DNA of 35,018 bases, taken from contig CAZUZA010000011.1 in assembly GCA_964624875.1 (NCBI GenBank), positions 1 to 35,018 on the forward strand, given 5' to 3'. The notes under the pieces are model-generated. The model made no database searches and was not told the DNA's origin. It saw only the letters and a program-made list of their open reading frames with translations. The stretch is from Atopostipes sp964624875. GTDB taxonomy: Bacteria; Bacillota; Bacilli; Lactobacillales; Carnobacteriaceae_A. Positions within the stretch are counted from its first letter, which is position 1, and each line of letters begins with the position of its first letter. Positions 9,384 to 16,465 of the stretch are shown one piece after another. A program made the translations under genes and the position numbers.

Positions 9384-9508
9384 TAGACTTATGAATAAAT
9401 ATTAAATGAGGATTTATGACATTAAATCTGCAAAAAGGTAGATTTTATGAGATAGATTGTGTAGTATTGTAAGGATGAAAAAAAGCAGTATAAGAAGGAG
9501 CAAATAAA

Positions 9509-10144
9509 ATGGAAAAATTTCATGTTATAAAACACCCTTTAATTGAACACAAGTTGACAATTCTAAGAGACAAATCGACAGGTACGAAGGATTTTAGGGA
9601 GATCGTTAATGAGATTGCTCGGTTACTTGCTTATGAAGTTTCTCGTGATTTACCGTTAGAAGACGTTGAAGTTGAAACTCCAATTATGAAATCTATTCAA
9701 AAAACATTAACGGGTAAAAAAGTAGTCGTCGTTCCGATTTTAAGAGCTGGTTTAGGAATGGTTGATGGAATTTTAGACCTTATCCCAGCAGCACGTGTAG
9801 GGCATGTTGGTTTATACCGTGATGAAGAGACGATGCAACCAGTTGAGTATTTTGTAAAAATGCCTAACAATTTAGAAGATCGCCAATTATATATTGTCGA
9901 CCCAATGTTAGCAACAGGTGGTTCGGCTGTCGCGGCAATCAATTCACTTATTGAACGTGGCGCAAAACCTGAAAATATGAAGTTCATTTGTCTTGTCGCT
10001 GCACCAGAAGGCGTGAAAACATTAGTGGATGCACATCCAGATGTCGAAATATTCACAGCAAGCTTAGACGAGAAATTAAATGAGCAAGCATATATTGTCC
10101 CTGGTTTAGGGGATGCTGGTGACCGTTTATTCGGTACGCTATAA
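9509..10144 (+). CDS. upp: Uracil phosphoribosyltransferase
   Basis: The 211-residue protein converts uracil and PRPP to UMP (salvage). The PRPP-binding loop VDPMLATGGSA is at 130-140, and the uracil-binding C-terminal region YIVPGLGDAGDRLFGT is intact. It has the standard family length. AAGGAG lies about 8 nt before the start. A 125-nt spacer separates it from sua5; I see only weak promoter-like elements there. In many Firmicutes glyA precedes upp and the atp operon follows it; neither is present here. Confidence 0.97.
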   Translation: MEKFHVIKHPLIEHKLTILRDKSTGTKDFREIVNEIARLLAYEVSRDLPLEDVEVETPIMKSIQKTLTGKKVVVVPILRAGLGMVDGILDLIPAARVGHVGLYRDEETMQPVEYFVKMPNNLEDRQLYIVDPMLATGGSAVAAINSLIERGAKPENMKFICLVAAPEGVKTLVDAHPDVEIFTASLDEKLNEQAYIVPGLGDAGDRLFGTL

Positions 10145-10191
10145 TTTTTACAAATCATTTTGTCTTTAGATGTTTTAAGAAGGGATTTTAG

Positions 10192-10425
10192 ATGGAGTAT
10201 ATTCGATTTCAATCACTCGTAACGTTAATTTCACACATTTTCTTTATTGGAATGAGTTTTTGGGGGTTGCAAAGTGTCCGAATAGAGCACTTGTTTAAGA
10301 AAAATAAAGTACAGCAAGTGAGACTATTCTATGTTATCTTAGCTATTGTATTGGGATATAATCTCAGTAACTTTTTCTTAGATTTCACATCGCATTCTCA
10401 AAACTTAATGTATTTTTTCCAATAA
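10192..10425 (+). CDS. DUF1146 family small membrane protein (YwzB-like)
   Basis: The 77-residue protein has two predicted membrane helices (about 10-28 and 45-65) separated by a basic loop (RIEHLFKKNKVQQVR). Length and pattern, including NLSNFFLDF near the end, fit the DUF1146/YwzB family of unknown function. The family is often found between the atp operon and murA in Bacilli, which matches its place here just before murA. AAGAAGGGA precedes the start. No function can be assigned. Confidence 0.8.
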   Translation: MEYIRFQSLVTLISHIFFIGMSFWGLQSVRIEHLFKKNKVQQVRLFYVILAIVLGYNLSNFFLDFTSHSQNLMYFFQ

Positions 10426-10444
10426 TGATGATTTTTTCATCATT
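10424..10444 (+). terminator. Hairpin after the DUF1146 gene, possible weak terminator
   Basis: A perfect AATGATGA/TCATCATT stem (10424-10431 with 10437-10444) with a T5 loop overlaps the DUF1146 stop codon. No U-tract follows it, so termination is uncertain. Confidence 0.35.
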
Positions 10445-10469
10445 CATATGAGCGAATAGTTTTAAATTG

Positions 10470-10499
10470 GAATAAATATTTTGTTATACTGAAAAAAAT
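10470..10499 (+). promoter_or_regulatory. Candidate murA promoter
   Basis: A TATACT-like -10 (within TTATACTGAAAA) lies about 18 nt after a weak TTTAAA -35. A second -10-like TATAAT occurs closer to murA, near 10611, without a good -35. Positions are approximate. Confidence 0.4.
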
Positions 10500-10550
10500 T
10501 AGTTTAGACCCCGGTAATTCAATTGCCGATACGTATTACTATATTAGGGC

Positions 10551-10595
10551 TCATTTTAAGTGAGGATATAGAGGAATATTTGGGTCTTAAAATGA
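10551..10595 (+). promoter_or_regulatory. Inverted repeat in the murA leader region
   Basis: A perfect 10-bp inverted repeat, TCATTTTAAG (10551-10560) and CTTAAAATGA (10586-10595), encloses a purine-rich 25-nt loop. It lies about 60 nt before the murA start and is not followed by a U-tract, so it is not an obvious terminator. It could be an operator or an RNA leader structure; its role is unknown. Confidence 0.4.
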
Positions 10596-10654
10596 AATTG
10601 ATGAATTGATTATAATGTCGTAGAGATGATTAAGAATATGTGGAGGTATTGCAA

Positions 10655-11950
10655 ATGGACGCAATTATCGTTCGAGGTGGAAATCGCCTAGAAGGTACAG
10701 TTGAAATTGAAGGAGCAAAAAATGCGGCGTTGCCAATTTTGGCAGCAAGTATTTTAGGTCAAAACAAACCAAGTAAATTGGGAAATGTTCCTTTACTATC
10801 TGATATTTATACAATGAAAGAAGTATTAAAATACTTAAATATAGAAGTTCACTTTAATCAAGAAGAAAAAGTTATTAACGTGGATGCAACAATGCCACTA
10901 AAAAGTGATACACCGTTTGAGTTTATGAATAAAATGCGTGCATCAATTGTGGTTATGGGACCACTATTAGCTAGAAATGGTCATGCTCGTGTAGCGATGC
11001 CAGGTGGATGTTCAATCGGAACTCGTCCAATTGACTTACACCTAAAAGGTTTCGAAGCAATGGGCGTTAAAATTGACCAAGGAAATGGCTTCTTAGATGC
11101 AACAGTTGATCAATTAAAAGGTGCAGAAATTTACCTAGACTTCCCAAGTGTTGGTGCAACACAAAACATTATGATGGCCGCAACAATGGCTGAGGGAACG
11201 ACAGTTATCGAAAACGCAGCACGTGAACCAGAAATTGTCGATTTAGCAAACTACTTAAACCGTATGGGTGCTGAAGTAATTGGTGCGGGTACAGAAAAAA
11301 TCCGTATCGAGGGTAAAAAAGAACTAACAGGAACAGATCATTCAATCATTCCTGACCGTATCGAAAGTGGTACATTCATGGTTGCAGCCGCAATCACTGA
11401 AGGAAATATACTCGTTCAAGACATGGTAGCTGAGCATAATCGTCCACTTATTTCAAAATTACGTGAAATGGGCGTAACAATCGAGGAAGAAAATGATGGT
11501 GTACGCGTAATCGGACCTAAAAATCTATTACCAGTTGACGTTAAAACGCAACCTTACCCAGGCTTCCCAACAGATATGCAAGCTCAAATTACAATCGCTC
11601 AATTAAAAGCAGAAGGTACAAGTATCGTCCGTGAAACAGTTTTTGAAAATCGTTTCATGCACTTAGAAGAAATGCGCAAAATGAACGCAGACTTCCAAAT
11701 TGATGGCCAATCAGCTGTTATTCGAGGTGGCGTTCAGTTAGAAGGCGCAGAAGTTGCTTCAAGTGACTTACGCGCATCTGCATCATTAATCCTAGCAGGA
11801 CTTATTTCAAATGGTTATACAAAAGTAACGGAGCTAAGTCACTTAGATCGTGGTTACTACGAATTCCATAAAAAATTAGTAAACCTAGGCGCAAACGTAG
11901 AGCGTGTCAGTGAAACAAACGAAGAAACACGCGTAACACAAGAAGTATAA
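10655..11950 (+). CDS. murA: UDP-N-acetylglucosamine 1-carboxyvinyltransferase
   Basis: The 431-residue protein transfers enolpyruvate from PEP to UDP-GlcNAc, the first committed step of peptidoglycan precursor synthesis in the cytoplasm. Lys22-Asn23 lie in EGAKNAALP. The PEP-binding, fosfomycin-sensitive Cys is at 119 in MPGGCSIGTRPIDLH. I chose the ATG at 10655, because the strong GTGGAGGT ribosome binding site at 10640-10647 precedes it; an in-frame GTG at 10640 lies inside that site. Firmicutes often carry two MurA paralogs; the position after DUF1146 suggests the primary copy (MurAA type). Confidence 0.96.
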   Translation: MDAIIVRGGNRLEGTVEIEGAKNAALPILAASILGQNKPSKLGNVPLLSDIYTMKEVLKYLNIEVHFNQEEKVINVDATMPLKSDTPFEFMNKMRASIVVMGPLLARNGHARVAMPGGCSIGTRPIDLHLKGFEAMGVKIDQGNGFLDATVDQLKGAEIYLDFPSVGATQNIMMAATMAEGTTVIENAAREPEIVDLANYLNRMGAEVIGAGTEKIRIEGKKELTGTDHSIIPDRIESGTFMVAAAITEGNILVQDMVAEHNRPLISKLREMGVTIEEENDGVRVIGPKNLLPVDVKTQPYPGFPTDMQAQITIAQLKAEGTSIVRETVFENRFMHLEEMRKMNADFQIDGQSAVIRGGVQLEGAEVASSDLRASASLILAGLISNGYTKVTELSHLDRGYYEFHKKLVNLGANVERVSETNEETRVTQEV

Positions 11951-11971
11951 AAACATAACTTAGATGAAAAC

Positions 11972-12008
11972 GGCTTTCTAATCATACCGATTAGAAAGCC
12001 TTATTTTT
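11972..12008 (+). terminator. Terminator of murA
   Basis: A perfect 12-bp stem (11972-11983 with 11989-12000), loop ATACC, is followed by TTATTTTT. Confidence 0.93.
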
Positions 12009-12058
12009 GTGTATTCCTTCTAAGTCATTGTTTTTGTCAAAAATGCTTCAACTGAATA

Positions 12059-12087
12059 TTGTGTTTTGCTATTTTATCCAGTAAAAT
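12059..12087 (+). promoter_or_regulatory. Candidate SigA-type promoter of mbl
   Basis: TTGTGT (12059-12064) and TAAAAT (12082-12087) are 17 nt apart, about 75 nt upstream of the mbl start. Confidence 0.5.
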
Positions 12088-12162
12088 GGATAAGATGAAG
12101 AAAAATCGCTTCAAGTAACGAGAAAGTATTGTTTAAGATGATATGTAGGAGGAAAAAGTTTT

Positions 12163-13149
12163 ATGGCAAAAGATATAGGGATTGATTTAGGAACTGCGAA
12201 TGTTCTGGTCCATATAAAAGGAAAAGGTATTGTAATTAACGAGCCATCTGTTGTTGCTATTGATACAAAGACAAATGAAGTCTTAGCAGTTGGAGAAGAA
12301 GCTTATTTAATGGTTGGTCGTACGCCAGGAAATATCCGTGCAATCCGTCCACTAAAAGCAGGCGTTATTGCAGACTTTGATATTACCGAAGCAATGTTAG
12401 CTTATTTTATTGATAAAATTAAAGTGAAGAGTTTCTTATCGAAACCAAACATTATTATTTGTACACCAACAAATGTAACAGCTATTGAACAAAAAGCGAT
12501 TATTGAAGTCGCTGAAAAAGCAGGTGGCCGTAATGTTTATTTAGAAGAAGAACCTAAAGTAGCTGCAATTGGTGCGGGTATGGATATTTACCAACCTAGT
12601 GGAAACATGGTCATCGATATCGGTGGCGGAACGACAGATATTGCTGTATTATCTATGGGTGGTATTGTTACTAGCAAATCGATTAAAATTGCTGGTGACA
12701 CGATGGATAACGATATTAAAGAGTATGTTAAGAAGAAGCATAACTTATTAATTGGTGAACGTACATCAGAAAACATTAAAGTTGAAATCGGTGAAGTCTT
12801 TGATGAGACACGTGAAGATATGTTAGATATTCGTGGTCGCGATATGATTTCTGGTTTGCCAAAAACCGTTACAATCACATCTAAAGAAATTCTAAATGCC
12901 ACAAAAGAATCAATGGCTGAGATTGTTCAAGCAGCTAAAGATGTTCTAGAAGAGACACCACCAGAATTATCAGCAGATATTATTGATCGTGGTATTATCA
13001 CAACAGGTGGAGGCGCCTTACTACGCGGTATCGATCAATTACTTGTTAAAGAACTAAAAGTTCCTGTATTCAAAGCAGAAAGTCCACTAGACTCAGTTGC
13101 ATTAGGAACAGGTATTTTACTAGAAAATATTCATAGACTTGGTCGATAA
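12163..13149 (+). CDS. mbl: MreB-family rod-shape actin homolog (Mbl type)
   Basis: The 328-residue bacterial actin forms membrane-associated filaments that guide lateral wall synthesis. The phosphate 1 loop GIDLGTANVLVHIKGKG is at the N-terminus, followed by GEEAYLMVGRTPGNIRAIRPLKAGVIADF. The phosphate 2 motif DIGGGTTDIAVLS lies near residue 155, and the adenosine-contacting ITTGGGALLRG near 285. The Mbl assignment rather than MreB rests on the position downstream of murA, as in Bacillus; MreB and MreBH cannot be excluded. AGGAGG precedes the start. Its presence suggests a rod-shaped cell. Confidence 0.9.
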   Translation: MAKDIGIDLGTANVLVHIKGKGIVINEPSVVAIDTKTNEVLAVGEEAYLMVGRTPGNIRAIRPLKAGVIADFDITEAMLAYFIDKIKVKSFLSKPNIIICTPTNVTAIEQKAIIEVAEKAGGRNVYLEEEPKVAAIGAGMDIYQPSGNMVIDIGGGTTDIAVLSMGGIVTSKSIKIAGDTMDNDIKEYVKKKHNLLIGERTSENIKVEIGEVFDETREDMLDIRGRDMISGLPKTVTITSKEILNATKESMAEIVQAAKDVLEETPPELSADIIDRGIITTGGGALLRGIDQLLVKELKVPVFKAESPLDSVALGTGILLENIHRLGR

Positions 13150-13173
13150 AAGATAAAGAAAGAAGGCATGCCA

Positions 13174-13365
13174 ATGAGATGGACCAATATATTAAAAAGT
13201 ACGATATTTTTCTTACTAAGATTTTTATTGGTCGTACTGTTAATCGTGGTCGCTTTTGTGGTTGGAGCAATGTTAGGTTACAGTATACTAGGTGATGGTT
13301 CTGACCCGATGGAAATCTTTAACCCAGAATTGTGGGATCACATTTTGAATTTTATATTTAATTAA
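13174..13365 (+). CDS. EpuA-like small membrane protein (annotated as RNA polymerase beta subunit family)
   Basis: The 63-residue protein has a basic N-terminus, one membrane helix (about 12-36, rich in Val/Leu), then a short GYSILGDGSDPMEIFNPE tail outside. This resembles the EpuA/PF11772 family, whose database label as an RNA polymerase beta subunit is misleading because it has no catalytic region. Members often sit near murA in Lactobacillales. I chose the ATG at 13174 because AGAAGG (13161-13166) is 7 nt upstream; the ATG at 13168 is too close to it. It is co-transcribed with mbl. Function is unknown. Confidence 0.75.
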   Translation: MRWTNILKSTIFFLLRFLLVVLLIVVAFVVGAMLGYSILGDGSDPMEIFNPELWDHILNFIFN

Positions 13366-13376
13366 GAAAATGATAG

Positions 13377-13422
13377 AGCAGTGAAATAACCAAAATTGGT
13401 TATTTCTCACTGCTTTTTTTTG
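13377..13422 (+). terminator. Terminator of the mbl-epuA transcription unit
   Basis: A long stem (13377-13391 with 13398-13413, one small bulge) has an AAAATT loop and a run of nine T. Confidence 0.95.
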
Positions 13423-13468
13423 TACATTTATACAAAAATCAAAAATATTTAAAGAAATTTGAAATAAT

Positions 13469-13487
13469 TTCGCGAATTTTCGATTCG
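13469..13487. promoter_or_regulatory. Overlapping palindromes upstream of ssb
   Basis: TTCGCGAA (13469-13476) is a perfect palindrome. It overlaps CGAAT (13473-13477), which is inverted-repeated as ATTCG (13483-13487). They lie about 80 nt before the ssb start in an otherwise very AT-rich stretch that includes an AT dinucleotide run near 13493-13505. They could be an operator; no regulator is identified. Confidence 0.35.
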
Positions 13488-13565
13488 TTTGCATATATAT
13501 ATATAGGGGGTTATTTTAGCTTCAAAAGATGACTTGCCCAAAAATATTATTAACGGAGGGATCGA

Positions 13566-13931
13566 ATGAATCGATTATCAATTATTGGACGTATTGTAAG
13601 GGACACGAAGTTAAGGGAAGTAGGAGACGGACGTATTGTGCTAAACAACTCTATCGCCGTTCCAAGAACTTTTAAGACCGATAATGGTCAAGATACAGAT
13701 TTTATTAACTTTGTCGCTTGGGGTAAACGAGCCGAATTAATCGAAGAATACTGCAATAAAGGGGATTTAGTCGGCTTAGACGGAAAGTTTCAGTCAAGAA
13801 CCTATGTAAACGATCAAAAACAAACAATTTATATTGTTGAAATGGTTGTTGAAAGTGTCCACTTCTTGCAGCAGCGAAGAGAAGACAAACAAGAAATAAA
13901 TATCGACCAGATTCAAACAGCAAATAGCTAA
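13566..13931 (+). CDS. ssb: Short single-stranded DNA binding protein (SsbB-like paralog)
   Basis: The 121-residue protein has one OB fold that coats single-stranded DNA, probably as a tetramer. MNRLSIIGRIVRDTKLRE, DFINFVAWGKRAELIEEYCNKGDLVGLDGK and RTYVNDQKQTIYIVEMVVESVHFL match the family. The C-terminus ends DQIQTANS and lacks the long linker and acidic DDDIPF-type tip that recruits partners in the housekeeping SSB. This resembles Bacillus SsbB/YwpH, a competence-associated form also located near mbl. GGAGGGA precedes the start, and the gene is monocistronic with its own terminator. The competence role is inference. Confidence 0.9.
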   Translation: MNRLSIIGRIVRDTKLREVGDGRIVLNNSIAVPRTFKTDNGQDTDFINFVAWGKRAELIEEYCNKGDLVGLDGKFQSRTYVNDQKQTIYIVEMVVESVHFLQQRREDKQEINIDQIQTANS

Positions 13932-13942
13932 TATAGCTAAGA

Positions 13943-13986
13943 ACTCCACTTCATTTCGCAAAATATGAGGTGGAGTTTATTATTTT
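13943..13986 (+). terminator. Terminator of ssb
   Basis: A 12-bp stem with one mismatch (13943-13954 with 13965-13976) is followed by TTATTATTTT. Confidence 0.88.
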
Positions 13987-13997
13987 CTACAAAAAAG

Positions 13998-14026
13998 TTA
14001 CAGAATCTTCATACTTAGGGTATATA
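13998..14026 (+). promoter_or_regulatory. Candidate promoter of the two-component operon
   Basis: TTACAG (13998-14003) and TATATA (14021-14026) are 17 nt apart. A TATAAT immediately downstream, near 14030, is an alternative -10. Confidence 0.5.
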
Positions 14027-14087
14027 GTATATAATTGAAGGTAAGTATATGATTAACGATGCATGTCAAAAACTAGAGAGGTGCCCT

Positions 14088-14801
14088 ATGCATATTTTAA
14101 TGATTGAAGATAATGAATCCGTTTGTGAAATGCTACAAATGTTTTTTGAAAAAGAAAATTGGGACGTGACGTTCGTTCACGATGGTAAAGAAGGATTAGA
14201 AACATATTTAGAAAATCGTACAATATACGATCTAATTATTTTAGATATCATGTTGCCGAACATGGATGGTATTACGATCTGTCGTGAGATAAGAAAAGTA
14301 GATGTTCAAGTACCCATCATCATGTTGACAGCTAAGGATACTGAAAGCGATGAAGTTATCGGTCTTGAAATTGGTGCAGATGACTATGTCACAAAACCAT
14401 TTAGTCCATTGACTCTTGTAGCGCGTATTAAATCTACGGCTAGAAGAATGGATACACCTGCAGAAGGTTTAGTAGAAGTAGATAGTGCCTATGATATCGA
14501 GACAGACAATTTAAAAATTAATAAAGATACGAGAGAAATTCGTTTATACGATGAGCCACTAGAAGATTTAACGCCAAAAGAATTCGATTTGCTCTATACG
14601 TTAGCGAGTAGTCCAAGAAGAGTCTTTTCTCGCGAACAACTACTTGAACAAGTTTGGGAGTATGAATACTTTGGCGATGAGCGTACAGTTGATGCGCATA
14701 TTAAAAAATTAAGACAAAAACTATTGAAAAATGGCCCCCAAGTCATTCAAACAGTCTGGGGTGTTGGCTACAAATTTGATGATACTGGTGATTTTGAATG
14801 A
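14088..14801 (+). CDS. OmpR/PhoB-family response regulator
   Basis: The 237-residue protein has a receiver domain (1-120) with acidic residues near the start (MIEDNES), phosphoacceptor Asp53 in LDIMLPNMDG, Thr in MLTAKD and Lys in YVTKPFSP. A C-terminal winged helix (about 140-235) includes LTPKEFDLL and RTVDAHIKKLRQK. The ATG at 14088 is preferred over an upstream in-frame ATG at 14049 because AGAGAGGTG lies 5 nt before it and MHILMIED is the usual family N-terminus. Its stop overlaps the kinase start by 4 nt (ATGA). The stimulus and target genes are not evident. Confidence 0.92.
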   Translation: MHILMIEDNESVCEMLQMFFEKENWDVTFVHDGKEGLETYLENRTIYDLIILDIMLPNMDGITICREIRKVDVQVPIIMLTAKDTESDEVIGLEIGADDYVTKPFSPLTLVARIKSTARRMDTPAEGLVEVDSAYDIETDNLKINKDTREIRLYDEPLEDLTPKEFDLLYTLASSPRRVFSREQLLEQVWEYEYFGDERTVDAHIKKLRQKLLKNGPQVIQTVWGVGYKFDDTGDFE

Positions 14802-16237
14802 AAATGCGACTCCCGTATTTCTACCAGTTAATGATTGGTTTTTTTCTTGTCATCATTACATTGATAACCGTGACGTCAACTTCAATGTATTATTTTGGAA
14901 GACAACAAATATTTGCTAATGTGGAAGACACGTTCTTCCACTATGCAGAATTGATTTTAGATGCTAGACAAAATCCTGAGAGATTAGGTGCCTACAATGA
15001 TATATTACGAAACCAACAAGTAGAGTATGGTATCTTCACACCAAGTGGGGAATTACAGTATCCATATACAGGACATTCTATACACGCCAATTTAAATGAG
15101 GATGATTTAAACGAGTTAGCAGCTGGGAACTCTTTGTTGCTTCATTTCCAAAGAAAAAATTTACAAAACAACGAAATTGAAACGGCTATTATTTATACAC
15201 CAATTACGGATGAAAATAATATCTATCAAGGGTTTATAGGGATAGGAAGGCCAGTAAGTCACCTAGGCTTGCAATTAGATGAGCTCAAGGAAAATGTGTT
15301 TAGAGCCTTTATTTTCTCTACAATCGCCCCTATTCTCGTCAGTGTGGCTTTCTCTTATTTCCTCGTTAAACGAGTGAACAAGTTAAGTAAAGCTGCCCAA
15401 AAAGTAGCTCTAGGCGATTATGATATTTATATCGATCATAGTAACCGCGATGAAATTGATCGCTTGTCTGCTGATTTTAATAAGATGATAAAAGCTTTAA
15501 ATGAATGGCGGAAAGAAGTGCTTCATCTAGAAGAAAGACGAAAAACCTTTATGCAAGACGTCGCTCATGAAATGCGAACACCGTTAACGACGATTAATGG
15601 TCTGCTTGAGGGGATGGAGTATGGCGTCTTTGATGAAGAACAGGAAATGCGTAGTATTAAGCTAATGCGTAAAGAAACAACGCGCTTAGTTCGATTAGTA
15701 AATGAAAATTTAGATTATGAAAATATTCAATCCAATCGTATTGTCTTACGAAAAAATGAATTTCCACTTGTTGATGCTTTAGAAGAAGTGAGGCAACAAC
15801 TCGTGAATATTGCAGAAGATTCAAATAATGAAATAATTTTGAATAAGCATATCGAAGATATATCTATTTATGCAGACTTTGATCGCTTTAAACAAATCAT
15901 AGTGAATCTACTCAAAAATGCCCTCCAATTCACAGAAGGTGGAGAAATAGTCATTGATGCGTCACAAACAAAAGAGCAGACGATCGTGACAGTTTCAGAT
16001 ACTGGATTAGGGATGAGCGAAGAACAGCTCGATATGATTTGGGATCGATACTATAAAGTAGATCCATCAAGAAAGAATACCAAATATGGTGAGTCCGGTC
16101 TAGGGCTACCGATTGTAAAACAATTGGTTGAACTTCATGATGGGAAGATTGAAGTAACAAGTCAGCTAAATGAAGGTAGTGTCTTTACGATTACTTTTCC
16201 ACGAACAAAAATGCTGAAAGTAATCGATGACAAATAG
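14798..16237 (+). CDS. Membrane sensor histidine kinase
   Basis: At 479 residues the order is: helix 1 (about 8-29), a roughly 140-residue extracytoplasmic sensor, helix 2 (about 168-190), a HAMP linker (to about 240), a dimerisation domain with His257 in VAHEMRTPLTT, and an ATPase domain with N box LLKNALQFTEGG, G1 DTGLGMS and G2 GLGLPIVKQL. It phosphorylates itself and passes the phosphate to the response regulator encoded just before. The sensor region matches no domain I recognise. The following gene is an LTA synthase family gene with its own promoter, so a cell-envelope signal is only a possibility. Confidence 0.92.
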   Translation: MKMRLPYFYQLMIGFFLVIITLITVTSTSMYYFGRQQIFANVEDTFFHYAELILDARQNPERLGAYNDILRNQQVEYGIFTPSGELQYPYTGHSIHANLNEDDLNELAAGNSLLLHFQRKNLQNNEIETAIIYTPITDENNIYQGFIGIGRPVSHLGLQLDELKENVFRAFIFSTIAPILVSVAFSYFLVKRVNKLSKAAQKVALGDYDIYIDHSNRDEIDRLSADFNKMIKALNEWRKEVLHLEERRKTFMQDVAHEMRTPLTTINGLLEGMEYGVFDEEQEMRSIKLMRKETTRLVRLVNENLDYENIQSNRIVLRKNEFPLVDALEEVRQQLVNIAEDSNNEIILNKHIEDISIYADFDRFKQIIVNLLKNALQFTEGGEIVIDASQTKEQTIVTVSDTGLGMSEEQLDMIWDRYYKVDPSRKNTKYGESGLGLPIVKQLVELHDGKIEVTSQLNEGSVFTITFPRTKMLKVIDDK

Positions 16238-16245
16238 AAAGGGAG

Positions 16246-16270
16246 ACACCTCACTTAGAGGTGTTTTTCT
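16246..16270 (+). terminator. Terminator of the two-component operon
   Basis: A perfect ACACCTC/GAGGTGT stem (16246-16252 with 16258-16264) is followed by TTTTTCTTTT. Confidence 0.9.
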
Positions 16271-16369
16271 TTTGAGAGAAGTGGGCGTGAATTTATTTGT
16301 GGCAATTCGCAATGATTTGGATTTCTGTAGGTCTTAAGGCTGATTTTGGAACTTTATCCGATGTAAATA

Positions 16370-16398
16370 TTGCGTAAATTATTAATATCATGTAAACT
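16370..16398 (+). promoter_or_regulatory. SigA-type promoter of the LTA synthase gene
   Basis: TTGCGT (16370-16375) and TAAACT (16393-16398) are 17 nt apart. A TTGACG further on, near 16402, lacks a matching -10. The leader to the start codon is about 60 nt. Confidence 0.5.
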
Positions 16399-16465
16399 AA
16401 GCTTGACGTATTATGACTATTTTTAAGGATTTAATAGGGATTATACGCTTTGGGAGGTTTGTTTT

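Noticed and set aside
9424..9445. AAATCT/AGATTT hairpin between sua5 and upp
   Set aside because: Six AT-rich pairs, a 10-nt loop and a poor T-run; too weak to call a terminator or an uracil-sensing element.
9697..10212. 171-residue reading frame on the minus strand across upp
   Set aside because: It mirrors the upp coding frame, has no ribosome binding site and gives Ser/Thr/Pro-rich nonsense; upp is unmistakable on the plus strand.
13493..13505. AT dinucleotide run as a microsatellite
   Set aside because: Only about six units in AT-rich promoter DNA; more simply part of a promoter.
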